A DNA stretch of 64,000 nucleotides, taken from NCBI GenBank assembly GCA_007134225.1, contig SLLE01000076.1:62001-126000 (forward strand), written 5' to 3'. A program made the position numbers and the translations under genes. The stretch comes from Tindallia sp. Its GTDB lineage: Bacteria > Bacillota > Clostridia > Peptostreptococcales > Tindalliaceae. The notes beneath the pieces were generated by a model. It saw only the letters and a list, made by a program, of their open reading frames with translations, did not search any database and was not told the DNA's origin. This document shows positions 8,655-16,593 of this stretch, one piece after another; position 1 is the first letter of the stretch, and each line of letters begins with the position of its first letter.

Positions 8655-9290
8655 ATGAATTATCAGCAAATTGCCGACGCTCTGGCCAAAAGCCGCGCCG
8701 GAGGATACGACCATAACGCCATGTTCGCCGTAATGCTGCCACTAATCTATGTCAAAGATGAGCTGCACATTCTCTTTGAAGTGCGTTCTTTTGCCCTGGA
8801 AAGTCAGCCTGGTGAAGTTTGCTTCCCCGGCGGCAAAATGGAAAATCTTGAACATCCTTCCAATACTGCATTGAGAGAAACCATGGAAGAGCTCAACCTG
8901 AGTCAGCGTCAAATTATAATCATCGGCGAGCTGCCACCCTACACAACACCCTTTCAATTCGCAATATTCCCTTACTGCGGCGTATTGCAGCACATTGATT
9001 TTAAGGATATCCGTTACTCTACTGATGAAGTGGATTCTATTTTTACGGTTCCACTGTCCTATCTCATGACTCAAGAGCCGGAAGAATATACTTTGTCTTT
9101 TGACATGAAAATGGATTCCCGGTTTCCATACCACCTGATCCCTAACGGCGAAAAGTATGGCTGGAGAACCGGGACGTATAAAGTTCTTTTTTATTATTAC
9201 AAAGAGTATGTGATTTGGGGAATGACCGCTAAAATGCTGCAATTTTTTCTTCTCAGCTTAAAAAATAACACTGATTTAGAATCACTTTAG
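8655..9290 (+). CDS. Nudix hydrolase, CoA-pyrophosphatase type
   Basis: Hydrolyses a nucleoside diphosphate linked to another moiety, here probably CoA or acyl-CoA. The Nudix box runs from GGKMENLE to RETMEEL (about residues 55-77). Just before it is LFEVRSFALESQPGEVCFPG, which fits the upstream motif that marks the CoA-specific subgroup. The box has T after RE and N in place of the last glycine, small departures that should not abolish metal binding. GAGGTG precedes the ATG. It is one of three plus-strand genes and converges on the fmdB-like gene; a 7-bp hairpin without a T tract follows at 9291-9307. Confidence 0.88.
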   Translation: MNYQQIADALAKSRAGGYDHNAMFAVMLPLIYVKDELHILFEVRSFALESQPGEVCFPGGKMENLEHPSNTALRETMEELNLSQRQIIIIGELPPYTTPFQFAIFPYCGVLQHIDFKDIRYSTDEVDSIFTVPLSYLMTQEPEEYTLSFDMKMDSRFPYHLIPNGEKYGWRTGTYKVLFYYYKEYVIWGMTAKMLQFFLLSLKNNTDLESL

Positions 9291-9307
9291 ACCTTCTTCC
9301 AGAAGGT
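9291..9307. terminator. Possible weak hairpin between convergent genes
   Basis: ACCTTCT pairs with AGAAGGT around a three-base loop directly after the Nudix stop codon. Neither strand has a T tract, so termination activity is doubtful. Confidence 0.35.
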
Positions 9308-9316
9308 TTAAAGCTG

Positions 9317-9514
9317 TCAGCCGCCACAAGATTCTTGCTGAGATGCACTGCATCCGGATTTCGATCCGGACCCAACTGCAAATACAGATAGTTTTCGAAC
9401 AATATCATTACTGCTGCATTTTGGACACTCCTCTTTTTCATCCATTTTAGACATTGGCTTTAATTTATCAAAATGATGCCCGCACTCTTTGCATTGATAT
9501 TCATATACCGGCAA
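9317..9514 (-). CDS. FmdB-family zinc ribbon protein
   Basis: A 65-residue protein with two CxxC pairs, CKECG near residue 8 and CPKC near residue 30. It starts MPVYEYQCKECG, the classic FmdB beginning. The C-terminal tail is rich in Gly, Ser and Cys. The family is called regulatory but its function is poorly defined. AAGGAGG lies eight bases before the TTG at 9514, so the longer frame from 9556 is rejected. It is 34 bp after the 43-residue-repeat gene and probably co-transcribed with it. Confidence 0.85.
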   Translation of the reverse strand: MPVYEYQCKECGHHFDKLKPMSKMDEKEECPKCSSNDIVRKLSVFAVGSGSKSGCSASQQESCGG

Positions 9515-9548
9515 CCGCTTTCCCTCCTTATCTGGTGGATAGCTCCAG

Positions 9549-10928
9549 TCATTCAAACGCAGTAAAATCAGAAAAACTCATATCATAACCTTCAAACTTA
9601 ACGTCATTTAAATCAATGTTGCGTGGATAGACAATTCCTCTCATGGACTTTTTTACCCGCAAATATTTTTTCAAACCAGTTTGACCGACCATATGCTGCC
9701 ACGAAAGACCCGTCGCACCAGAAAAATCACTGCCTCCAATTTCTCGACCTGTAAAATCAGCCTTGGTTAGGTCTATTCCCGGAGGATAGACGATTCCTCT
9801 CAAGTCCATTCCTGCCACTTGGATGTGATCCCATTTTAGGTTTTTCACTCGACTGAAATCTGAAAAACGTAGATCGATACCGGAAAAATCTGCCTTTTCA
9901 ATATCAAAATCCTCTGGATAGACGATGCCTGCCAGGTATCTGGCATCTTTAATATGCTCCCATTTTAATCCTTTTATATTGCTAAAGTCATTTCCGCTAA
10001 AATTCTTTCCTTCGGATTCGATGGTTTCCGGATCGAAGTTTTCCGGGAATATAATGCCACTGGCATCTTCTGCCCACTGTATATGTTCCCATTTCAACTG
10101 ATGCACACGACTAAAATCACTTCGACTGATATCCTTGCCTGCAAATTCCGCCTGCTCCACATCGAAGTTTGTAGGATATATGATTCCGCTGTGTTCTGCA
10201 GCTTCTTTTATTTGATCCCAATCGAGGTGTTTGACTTTGCTAAAGTTGCAATCCGTCAAATCCCGCGGTTTTCCCATGATATCTTCATTAAAATCAGCAT
10301 TTTCGATATCAAAGTTTTCCGGGTATACAATCCGAAACAAGAATTCAGTTCTTCCTATTTGTGACCATTTCAATTCACGAAGACGACTGAAATCACTACC
10401 ACTAATATTTTTATCATTGAGATCCGCATTTTCAATATCGAAACTCTCAGGATATACTAAATCCGTGAGCCCCCATACGGATTGTAAGTGTTTCCATTTA
10501 AGTGTTTCAACATTTTTAAAATCACTGCCTGCAATAAATCTTCCATCCCAATTCAGATTTTCTGCATCAAAACACTCCGGATAATGAATCCCCCAAATTT
10601 CCAAAGCCTTCTTTAACATCTCCCAGTCCAACTGCTTCAATCTGCTAAAGTCACTTTTGGATACATCTCTTTTGGAAAAATCTGCATTTTCCGCATCAAA
10701 GCTTTCAGGATAGCTGATTCCGCCGATGTTCTCAGCTTTTTCAATATGCTTCCACCTTAAAGATTCCACACGACTGAAATCGCTACCATGCAAATAAGTC
10801 TCATAGGAGCTCCGTCCAAGGTGCTTGCCAGAAAAATCAACATCCTCCGGATCAAAACTCTCCGGGTAAATAATCCCATGAACACTGGATGCCTTCAATA
10901 AATTATTCCAGTTAATTGCATGTTTCAT
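9549..10928 (-). CDS. Unrecognised protein built of 43-residue repeats
   Basis: I do not recognise a named family for the whole protein. Its 459 residues consist of ten units. The tyrosine-proline (once Phe-Pro) pair falls at residues 21, 73, 116, 159, 202, 251, 294, 337, 381 and 434: the period is 43, with insertions of 9, 6, 1 and 10. A matching tryptophan series (7, 59, 102, 145, 188, 237, 280, 323, 366, 410) keeps the same beat. Each unit reads roughly W-x-HI-x2-A, then GI-x-YPE-x-FD, then a pentapeptide-like run such as ADFSG-KDIS-SDFSR. No signal peptide or membrane helix is seen and the protein is acidic. Its ATG overlaps the stop of the DUF134 gene (ATGA), so translation is probably coupled. 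A binding scaffold is a reasonable inference; no function is known. Confidence 0.85.
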   Translation of the reverse strand: MKHAINWNNLLKASSVHGIIYPESFDPEDVDFSGKHLGRSSYETYLHGSDFSRVESLRWKHIEKAENIGGISYPESFDAENADFSKRDVSKSDFSRLKQLDWEMLKKALEIWGIHYPECFDAENLNWDGRFIAGSDFKNVETLKWKHLQSVWGLTDLVYPESFDIENADLNDKNISGSDFSRLRELKWSQIGRTEFLFRIVYPENFDIENADFNEDIMGKPRDLTDCNFSKVKHLDWDQIKEAAEHSGIIYPTNFDVEQAEFAGKDISRSDFSRVHQLKWEHIQWAEDASGIIFPENFDPETIESEGKNFSGNDFSNIKGLKWEHIKDARYLAGIVYPEDFDIEKADFSGIDLRFSDFSRVKNLKWDHIQVAGMDLRGIVYPPGIDLTKADFTGREIGGSDFSGATGLSWQHMVGQTGLKKYLRVKKSMRGIVYPRNIDLNDVKFEGYDMSFSDFTAFE

Positions 10929-11275
10929 GATTCGTCTTCCTTTTTGTCTTCAGGGAAACAATATCCTTTACCGGTAAAATCATGACAGAGACGGTATTCT
11001 CCACCCTCAATATGAATGACCGCACCATGCACCAGGCTATAGGCAATTTTTCTTCTCGCATCGTTATAAATACGTTGAAACGTCGAACGAGCAATTCCCA
11101 TGACTTCCGAACTAACCTCTTGTCCTAAGTTTTCATAATCCATCAATCGTATGCTTTCAAATTCTTCAATGCTCATATCGACATTATCTAAGGTTTTAGC
11201 ATCCTGATTCAAAGGTCCATATTCTTTTACCGCAGGAATAAAGCAAACAGTTCGCTTCTTTTTGGGTCTGGCCAT
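10925..11275 (-). CDS. DUF134 family helix-turn-helix regulator
   Basis: A 116-residue protein starting MARPKKKR, with the DUF134 pattern of a central segment related to sigma region 4: EEFESIRLMDYENLGQ, then EVMGIARSTFQRIYNDAR. The C-terminal third contains LCHDFTGKGYCF, a possible metal- or ligand-sensing piece. Members are presumed DNA-binding regulators, and many sit near Fe-S or redox genes. GGAGG precedes the ATG. It is the first gene of a unit with the repeat protein and the zinc ribbon, so it may regulate that unit. Confidence 0.88.
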   Translation of the reverse strand: MARPKKKRTVCFIPAVKEYGPLNQDAKTLDNVDMSIEEFESIRLMDYENLGQEVSSEVMGIARSTFQRIYNDARRKIAYSLVHGAVIHIEGGEYRLCHDFTGKGYCFPEDKKEDES

Positions 11276-11306
11276 TTTTCTTCCTCCTTTAAAGGTTCTA
11301 ACTATA

Positions 11307-11336
11307 AGTATATCTAATATCTTGGATTTCAGTCAA
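11307..11336 (-). promoter_or_regulatory. Candidate sigma-A promoter of the DUF134 unit
   Basis: TTGACT at 11336-11331 and TATACT at 11312-11307 are separated by 18 bp, ahead of the DUF134 gene. Confidence 0.6.
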
Positions 11337-11354
11337 TTAAATGCAAAAAATACT

Positions 11355-11383
11355 TTGTAATCTGCTTATATCTTTGCTATAGT
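11355..11383 (+). promoter_or_regulatory. Candidate promoter of the M20 peptidase gene
   Basis: TTGTAA (11355-11360) and TATAGT (11378-11383) are separated by 17 bp, with a TGC extension before the -10. It is back to back with the DUF134 promoter. Confidence 0.6.
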
Positions 11384-11415
11384 TCTCCTTAGAGAGATGC
11401 TTAGGAGGCGGTTTT

Positions 11416-12636
11416 ATGGAAGAAAACCTGTACATTAATCCTCAGGATTACTACGAGAAAGAAGAGTTGATCGAACTTACCAGAGAGCTAATTAAAATTC
11501 CCAGCCACAAAGATGTTTTACATCAGGAAAAAGAAGTTGCAGCATATATTAATGATTATTTTAATAAGCATCACATCGACTCTGTGCTTCATCCGGTCAT
11601 TGATGAAAGAAGTAATGTTATTGCCAGAATGATGGGAAATGGAACTGGCCGGTCTTTAATGTATAACGGTCATACCGACACCGTCCTTCCCTACAATATG
11701 ACCATCGACCCTTTTGCAGCAGAGGTTCGGGATGGTTGCATCTGGGGTCGTGGCGCCGTTGATATGAAAGGAAGTATTGCTGCTTTTATGATGGCGATGA
11801 TCATCATTAAGCGGAGTGATTTTGTTCCTGGCGGCGATATTATCTTCACAGGCGTAATCGGAGAAGAGGGCAAAAGCGAGGGAACTGAATATATCATTAA
11901 ATCGGATATACGCGCAGACGCCGCCATCGTAGGAGAACCTTCAGCTTATGAATACGCTGTAGGCCATCGCGGTTTGGAGTGGTTTGATGTTATATTCAGA
12001 GGAAAAGCTTCTCACAGCGGGAGACCAGAAAGAGGCATTAATGCCATTGAAATGGCCATGACCTTTATTCAGCGCGTTAAACAAGATTTGTATCCCATTC
12101 TGAAAGAAAAATACGATGAGTATGCCGGTGAATCCGTCATGAATTACGGAACTATTATTGGCGGGACAGAACAAAGTACCGTTGCTGATCAGTGTATGAT
12201 TCGTCTGGATCGTCGCTATATCCCAGGCGAAACAAGAGAATCTGTCTTGGAAGAATACCAGAGTATTATCGATGTTATCACGGAGGAGGAACCGGCCTTT
12301 AATGCTGAAATTCGTGTCACTCCCGAGAGTTTGCTAGAGCTCTATCATCCTCCGATGATCACCTCTGTTAATGAACCGATTGTAACAGCCGTGCGCGAAT
12401 CCCTTAAGGATGTCATTTTAGAAGAGCCATCTATCACTCGCGGAATCGGATGGTCAGATGCCGGCCTGTTAAAAACTTACGCAGATATACCCACCGTTGT
12501 TTTTGGACCAGGCGACCTATCCCTGGCACATACGGAAGAAGAACACATCGCCATCGATGATCTGGTTAATTTCGTTGAAATATTCACTCGATTGATTCAA
12601 CGCTTTACCACCATGCCAATGGATGATGATTTATAA
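11416..12636 (+). CDS. M20 family metallopeptidase (ArgE/DapE-like)
   Basis: A zinc-dependent hydrolase of N-acyl amino acids or short peptides; the substrate is not clear. The metal-binding pattern is intact: NGHTDTV near residue 87, the metal Asp of RGAVDMKGS near 118, and the catalytic pair in GVIGEEGKSEG near 153. VGEPSAYE follows, then a dimerisation domain beginning at GHRGLEW. Length is 406 residues. TTAGGAGGCGG precedes the ATG. It converges on typA with only four bases between the two stop codons. Confidence 0.88.
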   Translation: MEENLYINPQDYYEKEELIELTRELIKIPSHKDVLHQEKEVAAYINDYFNKHHIDSVLHPVIDERSNVIARMMGNGTGRSLMYNGHTDTVLPYNMTIDPFAAEVRDGCIWGRGAVDMKGSIAAFMMAMIIIKRSDFVPGGDIIFTGVIGEEGKSEGTEYIIKSDIRADAAIVGEPSAYEYAVGHRGLEWFDVIFRGKASHSGRPERGINAIEMAMTFIQRVKQDLYPILKEKYDEYAGESVMNYGTIIGGTEQSTVADQCMIRLDRRYIPGETRESVLEEYQSIIDVITEEEPAFNAEIRVTPESLLELYHPPMITSVNEPIVTAVRESLKDVILEEPSITRGIGWSDAGLLKTYADIPTVVFGPGDLSLAHTEEEHIAIDDLVNFVEIFTRLIQRFTTMPMDDDL

Positions 12637-12640
12637 ATGA

Positions 12641-14458
12641 TTATGCGTCTTTTCGTCTCTGGCTTCTCTCTCTTTGAACTTTATGCAATATTTTCTTTCT
12701 CAGACGAATGTTTTTCGGTGTAATCTCCACTAACTCATCATCCGTAATAAACTCCAAAGCCTGTTCTAATGACATTTCCGCTGGAGGCACCAGTTTTAAT
12801 GCATCATCTGCTCCGGAAGATCTGATATTCGTCATCTGTTTCTTTTTACATACATTGACGGTTATATCTTCCAAACGAGCACTTTCACCAACCACCATAC
12901 CCTCGTACACATCCATGCCTGGTTCGATGAAAATCCGCCCTCTCTCCTGAGCATTAAAAATACCATACGCTACAGATTGTCCAGTTTCGTGAGCAATAAG
13001 GGAACCTCTGTTTCTTCCTCGTATTTCTCCTTTATGGGCATCATAACCGTCAAATAAATGGTGAAAGGTTCCGTATCCTTTAGTATCGGTCAAAAACTCT
13101 GATCGATATCCTATCAATCCTCGTGCAGGAATTCGAAATTCCAGTTTCGTTGTTCCGGTTCCAGAAGGAATCATGTTAATCATTTCCGCTTTTCGCTGTC
13201 CCAGCTTTTCAATCACACTGCTCATATGTGCTTCCGGCACATCGACATACAATAGCTCCATAGGTTCCAGCAATCCGTCTTCTGTTTGTTTCATGATCAC
13301 TTCAGGTCTGGATACAGCAAATTCGTAGCCTTCTCGTCGCATGGTTTCGATCAGTATGGATATATGGAGCTCTCCGCGGCCAAGTATTTTAAAACATTCA
13401 GTTGTAACCGTCTCCATTTTCATTGCTACGTTGGATAGCATCTCCCGCTCTAGTCTGTCTTTCAAGTGACGACTGGTAACAAATTTTCCTTCTTTGCCAG
13501 CAAAAGGGCTGTCGTTTACCATGAAGTTCATTGAAATCGTCGGTTCGTCAATAGAAATAAAGGGAAGTGGCTCTACTTTGTCGAGAGAACAAATCGTATC
13601 GCCAATGCTGATCTCATCAATTCCGGAAACCGATACAATTTCTCCAACAGAAGCTGTGTCAGTTTCGATGCGTTTTAGACCCTGAAACGTATATAGATTG
13701 TTGATTTTTACATTAATTTCGCTACGCTCCGTTGTTGCAAGAACCGCTTGCTGACCTTTTATCAACGTACCGCGAACAATCCGGCCGATACCAATTTTAC
13801 CGGTATATCGGTCATAATCAATGTTTGAAATCAATAGCTGCAGCCCGTCGTTTTCTTCACCTTCGGGACAAGGAATTTCTTTGACAATCGCTTCAAAAAG
13901 CGGCTTCATATTCTGGCCTTCTTCTTCCATGGTGTTGGAAGTAGTTCCTGCTTTTGCAGAGGCATATACAACCGGAAATTCCAACTGATCTTCGTCCGCT
14001 CCTAATTCAATAAACAGATCCAATACTTCATCCACTACTTCTTCCGCTCTGGCTTCCGGCCGATCTATTTTGTTAATAACAACAATGGGCTTCAACTTCT
14101 GCGCCAGTGCTTTTTTAAGAACAAAACGGGTCTGAGGCATTGGGCCTTCCGCCGCATCCACAAGTAACAGAACTCCATCCACCATTTTCATAATTCTTTC
14201 GACTTCTCCACCGAAATCAGCATGACCCGGAGTGTCTACAATATTAATTCGTATGTCATGATATTGAATAGACGTGTTTTTTGAAAGAATCGTAATACCT
14301 CTTTCCCTTTCAATATCACTAGAATCCATAACGCGTTCATCTACATTTTCGTGTTTCTGGAACGTGCCGCTTTGACGAAGCATCTGATCCACCAAAGTCG
14401 TTTTACCGTGGTCAACGTGTGCAATAATAGCCACGTTTCGCAAATCATTTCTGATCAT
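12641..14458 (-). CDS. typA: TypA/BipA ribosome-binding GTPase
   Basis: A translational GTPase that aids large ribosomal subunit assembly, especially under stress or cold. The GTP-binding motifs are AHVDHGKTTL, DTPGHADF and NKIDR, followed by EF-G-like domains and the BipA C-terminal domain. The open frame reaches 14560, but the family start is MIRNDLRNVAII and AAGGAAA precedes the ATG at 14458; length is then 605 residues. A TGATATAAT extended -10 element lies at 14520-14528. The stop is four bases from that of the convergent M20 gene. Confidence 0.96.
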   Translation of the reverse strand: MIRNDLRNVAIIAHVDHGKTTLVDQMLRQSGTFQKHENVDERVMDSSDIERERGITILSKNTSIQYHDIRINIVDTPGHADFGGEVERIMKMVDGVLLLVDAAEGPMPQTRFVLKKALAQKLKPIVVINKIDRPEARAEEVVDEVLDLFIELGADEDQLEFPVVYASAKAGTTSNTMEEEGQNMKPLFEAIVKEIPCPEGEENDGLQLLISNIDYDRYTGKIGIGRIVRGTLIKGQQAVLATTERSEINVKINNLYTFQGLKRIETDTASVGEIVSVSGIDEISIGDTICSLDKVEPLPFISIDEPTISMNFMVNDSPFAGKEGKFVTSRHLKDRLEREMLSNVAMKMETVTTECFKILGRGELHISILIETMRREGYEFAVSRPEVIMKQTEDGLLEPMELLYVDVPEAHMSSVIEKLGQRKAEMINMIPSGTGTTKLEFRIPARGLIGYRSEFLTDTKGYGTFHHLFDGYDAHKGEIRGRNRGSLIAHETGQSVAYGIFNAQERGRIFIEPGMDVYEGMVVGESARLEDITVNVCKKKQMTNIRSSGADDALKLVPPAEMSLEQALEFITDDELVEITPKNIRLRKKILHKVQRERSQRRKDA

Positions 14459-14519
14459 AAATTGTTTCCTTCTTTCTTTTTTTCCAAATTTCGGACCCAT
14501 CCGATTCATGCGACGTTTC

Positions 14520-14528
14520 ATTATATCA
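14520..14528 (-). promoter_or_regulatory. Extended -10 element, probable typA promoter
   Basis: TG-A-TATAAT on the minus strand, about 60 bp before the typA start. No good -35 is seen, which is common for extended -10 promoters. It overlaps the end of the preceding terminator. Confidence 0.5.
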
Positions 14529-14553
14529 TAAAAAGCCTGCCAGAAGCAGACTT
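14529..14553 (-). terminator. Terminator of the thpR-HNH-aldolase unit
   Basis: AGTCTGC pairs with GCAGGCT (one G-T pair) around TTCTG and is followed by TTTTT on the minus strand, 56 bp after the aldolase stop. Confidence 0.8.
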
Positions 14554-14608
14554 TTATCAAGTGAAGATTCTTATTTTTACATAATCGTGTCTTTAATCCT
14601 TGAAAAGG

Positions 14609-15493
14609 CTATAAACAGGCACCTGCTTCAATCAACGCTTTTTTTACCACTTCTTTTTGCGACTCCGAAAGTTGCTGCATTGGTTTTCTTGGCGCACCTC
14701 CCTGATACCCCATTACATCCATTGCGTATTTCAATGCCGGAACGCCAATTCCCGAAGTGACCAATGTATTGATCCGAATCAGCTTTAACTGCTTTTCACG
14801 CGCCTGCAAAAACTCACCTTCATTAACAAGTTCATGAATCCTGCAACATTCATCCGCCATAACGTTACCAAGTGCCAGTGTTGCTCCCTTTGCGCCAACA
14901 GTGAAAGCTGGCAATAAGTAACTGGCGCTTCCTGCAAAAACAGAGAAGTCATCTTCTGTATCCCAAATGATCTGTGAGAGTTGAACAATATTTCCAGCAG
15001 TGTCCTTAATACCAACTATATTTGGATGATGGGATAACCTGGCCACTAAAGGTGCCGGCATATTGATTCCTGTGTTTCCAGGCATGTTATAAAGCATTAA
15101 CGGGATGGGTGAAAATTCGGCCACATCGACAAAATATTGATAGAGAACCTCTTCTTTCATGCTGCCTTTATAATAATGCGGCGGCAGTATTAGCAACGCA
15201 GATGGTTCGAAGGGCTGAATTTTTTCAATGAATCGCATTGTCTGATAGAGCGACTCATGACTGGCGCCCACAATCACTTTTTGATGGTCAGGTTTTTCCT
15301 TTAGCACATACGTGGAAACATCCAATTTTTCCTGTTCCGTCAAGTAAGGAAACTCACCATTAGATCCAAGTACTACTAAACCTTCCAAAGCTGTGTCTCC
15401 CCATTTCCGAAGATTAGATTGCAGCTTTTGATAGTCAATCGCTTCCTTTTCATCAAATGGTGTTACAATTGGTGTAAAAATTCCTTTAAACAT
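14609..15493 (-). CDS. DapA-family aldolase, 4-hydroxy-2-oxoglutarate aldolase-like
   Basis: A class I (Schiff base) aldolase or lyase of the DapA/NanA superfamily, 294 residues. The catalytic lysine is in GIKDTAGN near residue 160 and the tyrosine in LYNMPGNTG near 133. The substrate loop reads GSNGEFPYLT, not the GTTGE of true dihydrodipicolinate synthase. GSNGEF and the C-terminal pattern KYAMDVMGYQGG resemble 4-hydroxy-2-oxoglutarate aldolase, as in the animal HOGA1 family. I therefore doubt a role in lysine synthesis; 4-hydroxy-2-oxoglutarate cleavage, giving pyruvate and glyoxylate, is the better guess. Its start overlaps the end of the HNH gene by eight bases. Confidence 0.85.
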   Translation of the reverse strand: MFKGIFTPIVTPFDEKEAIDYQKLQSNLRKWGDTALEGLVVLGSNGEFPYLTEQEKLDVSTYVLKEKPDHQKVIVGASHESLYQTMRFIEKIQPFEPSALLILPPHYYKGSMKEEVLYQYFVDVAEFSPIPLMLYNMPGNTGINMPAPLVARLSHHPNIVGIKDTAGNIVQLSQIIWDTEDDFSVFAGSASYLLPAFTVGAKGATLALGNVMADECCRIHELVNEGEFLQAREKQLKLIRINTLVTSGIGVPALKYAMDVMGYQGGAPRKPMQQLSESQKEVVKKALIEAGACL

Positions 15494-15947
15494 GCTGTTC
15501 CTCCTCCGTTTGATGTTTCGATTCCTCCGTTCCTGACAATTTTGACATTTTCAGAATCACATTGTTCTTCACGACGATTCGATGACAGTCACTTTGAAAA
15601 ACCGTTGAATCGCCAAGCTTTTCGAGCCTGTTCATCTTTTTTGCGATCTTTTCTATTTCTTCATTTTTCCTATTTTGAACTCCCGACACTATCATACCAT
15701 CTTTTATCGCTTTTATGAACTGCTTAGTCAGAATGCTTTTGTAATTATTTGGAATCATACTCTTCTTTATTCGATTACAATACCTGCAGCTTAGAAGCAA
15801 ATTATAGTAATCGTCCGGACCCCCTTTACTTCTTGGCACATAATGATCGATGGTTCCCTGATGATATTTGAGCTTTTTCCCGCAATACCGACACATTCCG
15901 TTATCCCTGATGTATAAGTACTTTTTTTCTTTTTTTCCGGTACTCAT
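15486..15947 (-). CDS. HNH endonuclease family protein
   Basis: A 153-residue protein with a complete HNH core. CRYCG and CRYCN supply four zinc cysteines around GTIDHYVPRSKGG, where DH is the catalytic pair, followed by the central NLLLSC asparagine. The basic C-terminal half is not recognisable. Such small HNH proteins act in restriction, phage or repair contexts, and nothing here tells which. The ATG overlaps the thpR stop (ATGA) and the 3' end overlaps the aldolase gene, so it is embedded in a three-gene unit and does not look like a recent insertion. Confidence 0.85.
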   Translation of the reverse strand: MSTGKKEKKYLYIRDNGMCRYCGKKLKYHQGTIDHYVPRSKGGPDDYYNLLLSCRYCNRIKKSMIPNNYKSILTKQFIKAIKDGMIVSGVQNRKNEEIEKIAKKMNRLEKLGDSTVFQSDCHRIVVKNNVILKMSKLSGTEESKHQTEEEQHV

Positions 15948-16510
15948 GAGTAAAATCCTTTTTCACCAGTCAGCTTATACGCTTTTATCGACCGATAGGT
16001 TAAATGGTCATCCAATCGAATACTTTCCATCAAATCGATTTGATCGACACAAAACGATTGAATGTTGATGGGTTTTTTGATCAGGTTTTCTTTCGAACGT
16101 TCATCGTTAAAAGCAACCTGTCTGGCAATCGTGATATGCGGTCGAAAAGACCTTTCATCAGCAAATCCCAATTTGCTAATTCTTTGATGCACTTCTTCAT
16201 GCAGTTCAATTAATGCTTGATGATTGCGTATTCCTATCCACAAAATCGCTTTATTTCTTTTTTCAAAATATCCCATCCTGTCAAATTCCAGCTCAAAAGG
16301 CGGAAATATCTCAGCACATTGAGCAAGCTCGTTTCTAACTAATTCTGCTTCTCCCGCTTTCATCTCCCCCAAAAACTGAACCGTTAAATGATAAAGATCA
16401 TGCGGGACATATTTTCCATGAGTTACAAAGGATCGAGATTGCTCCGCTGTTTCTTTAAGCAAATGTCGATGCACTGGCGTAAAACGAATGGCAATAAACA
16501 TTCTGCTCAC
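15944..16510 (-). CDS. thpR: ThpR, RNA 2',3'-cyclic phosphodiesterase
   Basis: A member of the 2H phosphoesterase superfamily that opens 2',3'-cyclic phosphates on RNA and can ligate tRNA halves in vitro. The two H-x-T motifs are HLTVQFLG near residue 42 and RPHITIAR near 128. GGAGG lies seven bases before the GTG at 16510 (start MSRMFIAIRF), giving 188 residues; the ATG three codons later would be too far from it. First gene of the unit with the HNH protein and the aldolase. Confidence 0.9.
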   Translation of the reverse strand: MSRMFIAIRFTPVHRHLLKETAEQSRSFVTHGKYVPHDLYHLTVQFLGEMKAGEAELVRNELAQCAEIFPPFELEFDRMGYFEKRNKAILWIGIRNHQALIELHEEVHQRISKLGFADERSFRPHITIARQVAFNDERSKENLIKKPINIQSFCVDQIDLMESIRLDDHLTYRSIKAYKLTGEKGFYS

Positions 16511-16562
16511 AATATCGCCTCCTCTCACATCTATTGTACAGAATCCATATTCACCAGGCAAT

Positions 16563-16588
16563 AGAAAAGCCCTCCATTTTGAAGGGCA
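16563..16588 (-). terminator. Terminator after ilvN (copy 1)
   Basis: GCCCTTC pairs with GGAGGGC around AAAAT and is followed by TTTTCT on the minus strand, five bases after the ilvN stop codon. Confidence 0.85.
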
Positions 16589-16593
16589 TCATT

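Noticed and set aside
9253..9441. Minus-strand open frame overlapping the Nudix and fmdB genes
   Set aside because: It has no ribosome binding site and runs out of frame through two well-supported genes.
10231..10584. Plus-strand open frame of 117 codons within the repeat protein gene
   Set aside because: It is a shadow of the repetitive coding sequence on the other strand; composition follows the repeat pattern.
15486..15947. HNH gene as part of a homing element or defence island
   Set aside because: It is joined to both neighbours by short overlaps, with no repeats, methylase or other mobile genes nearby.
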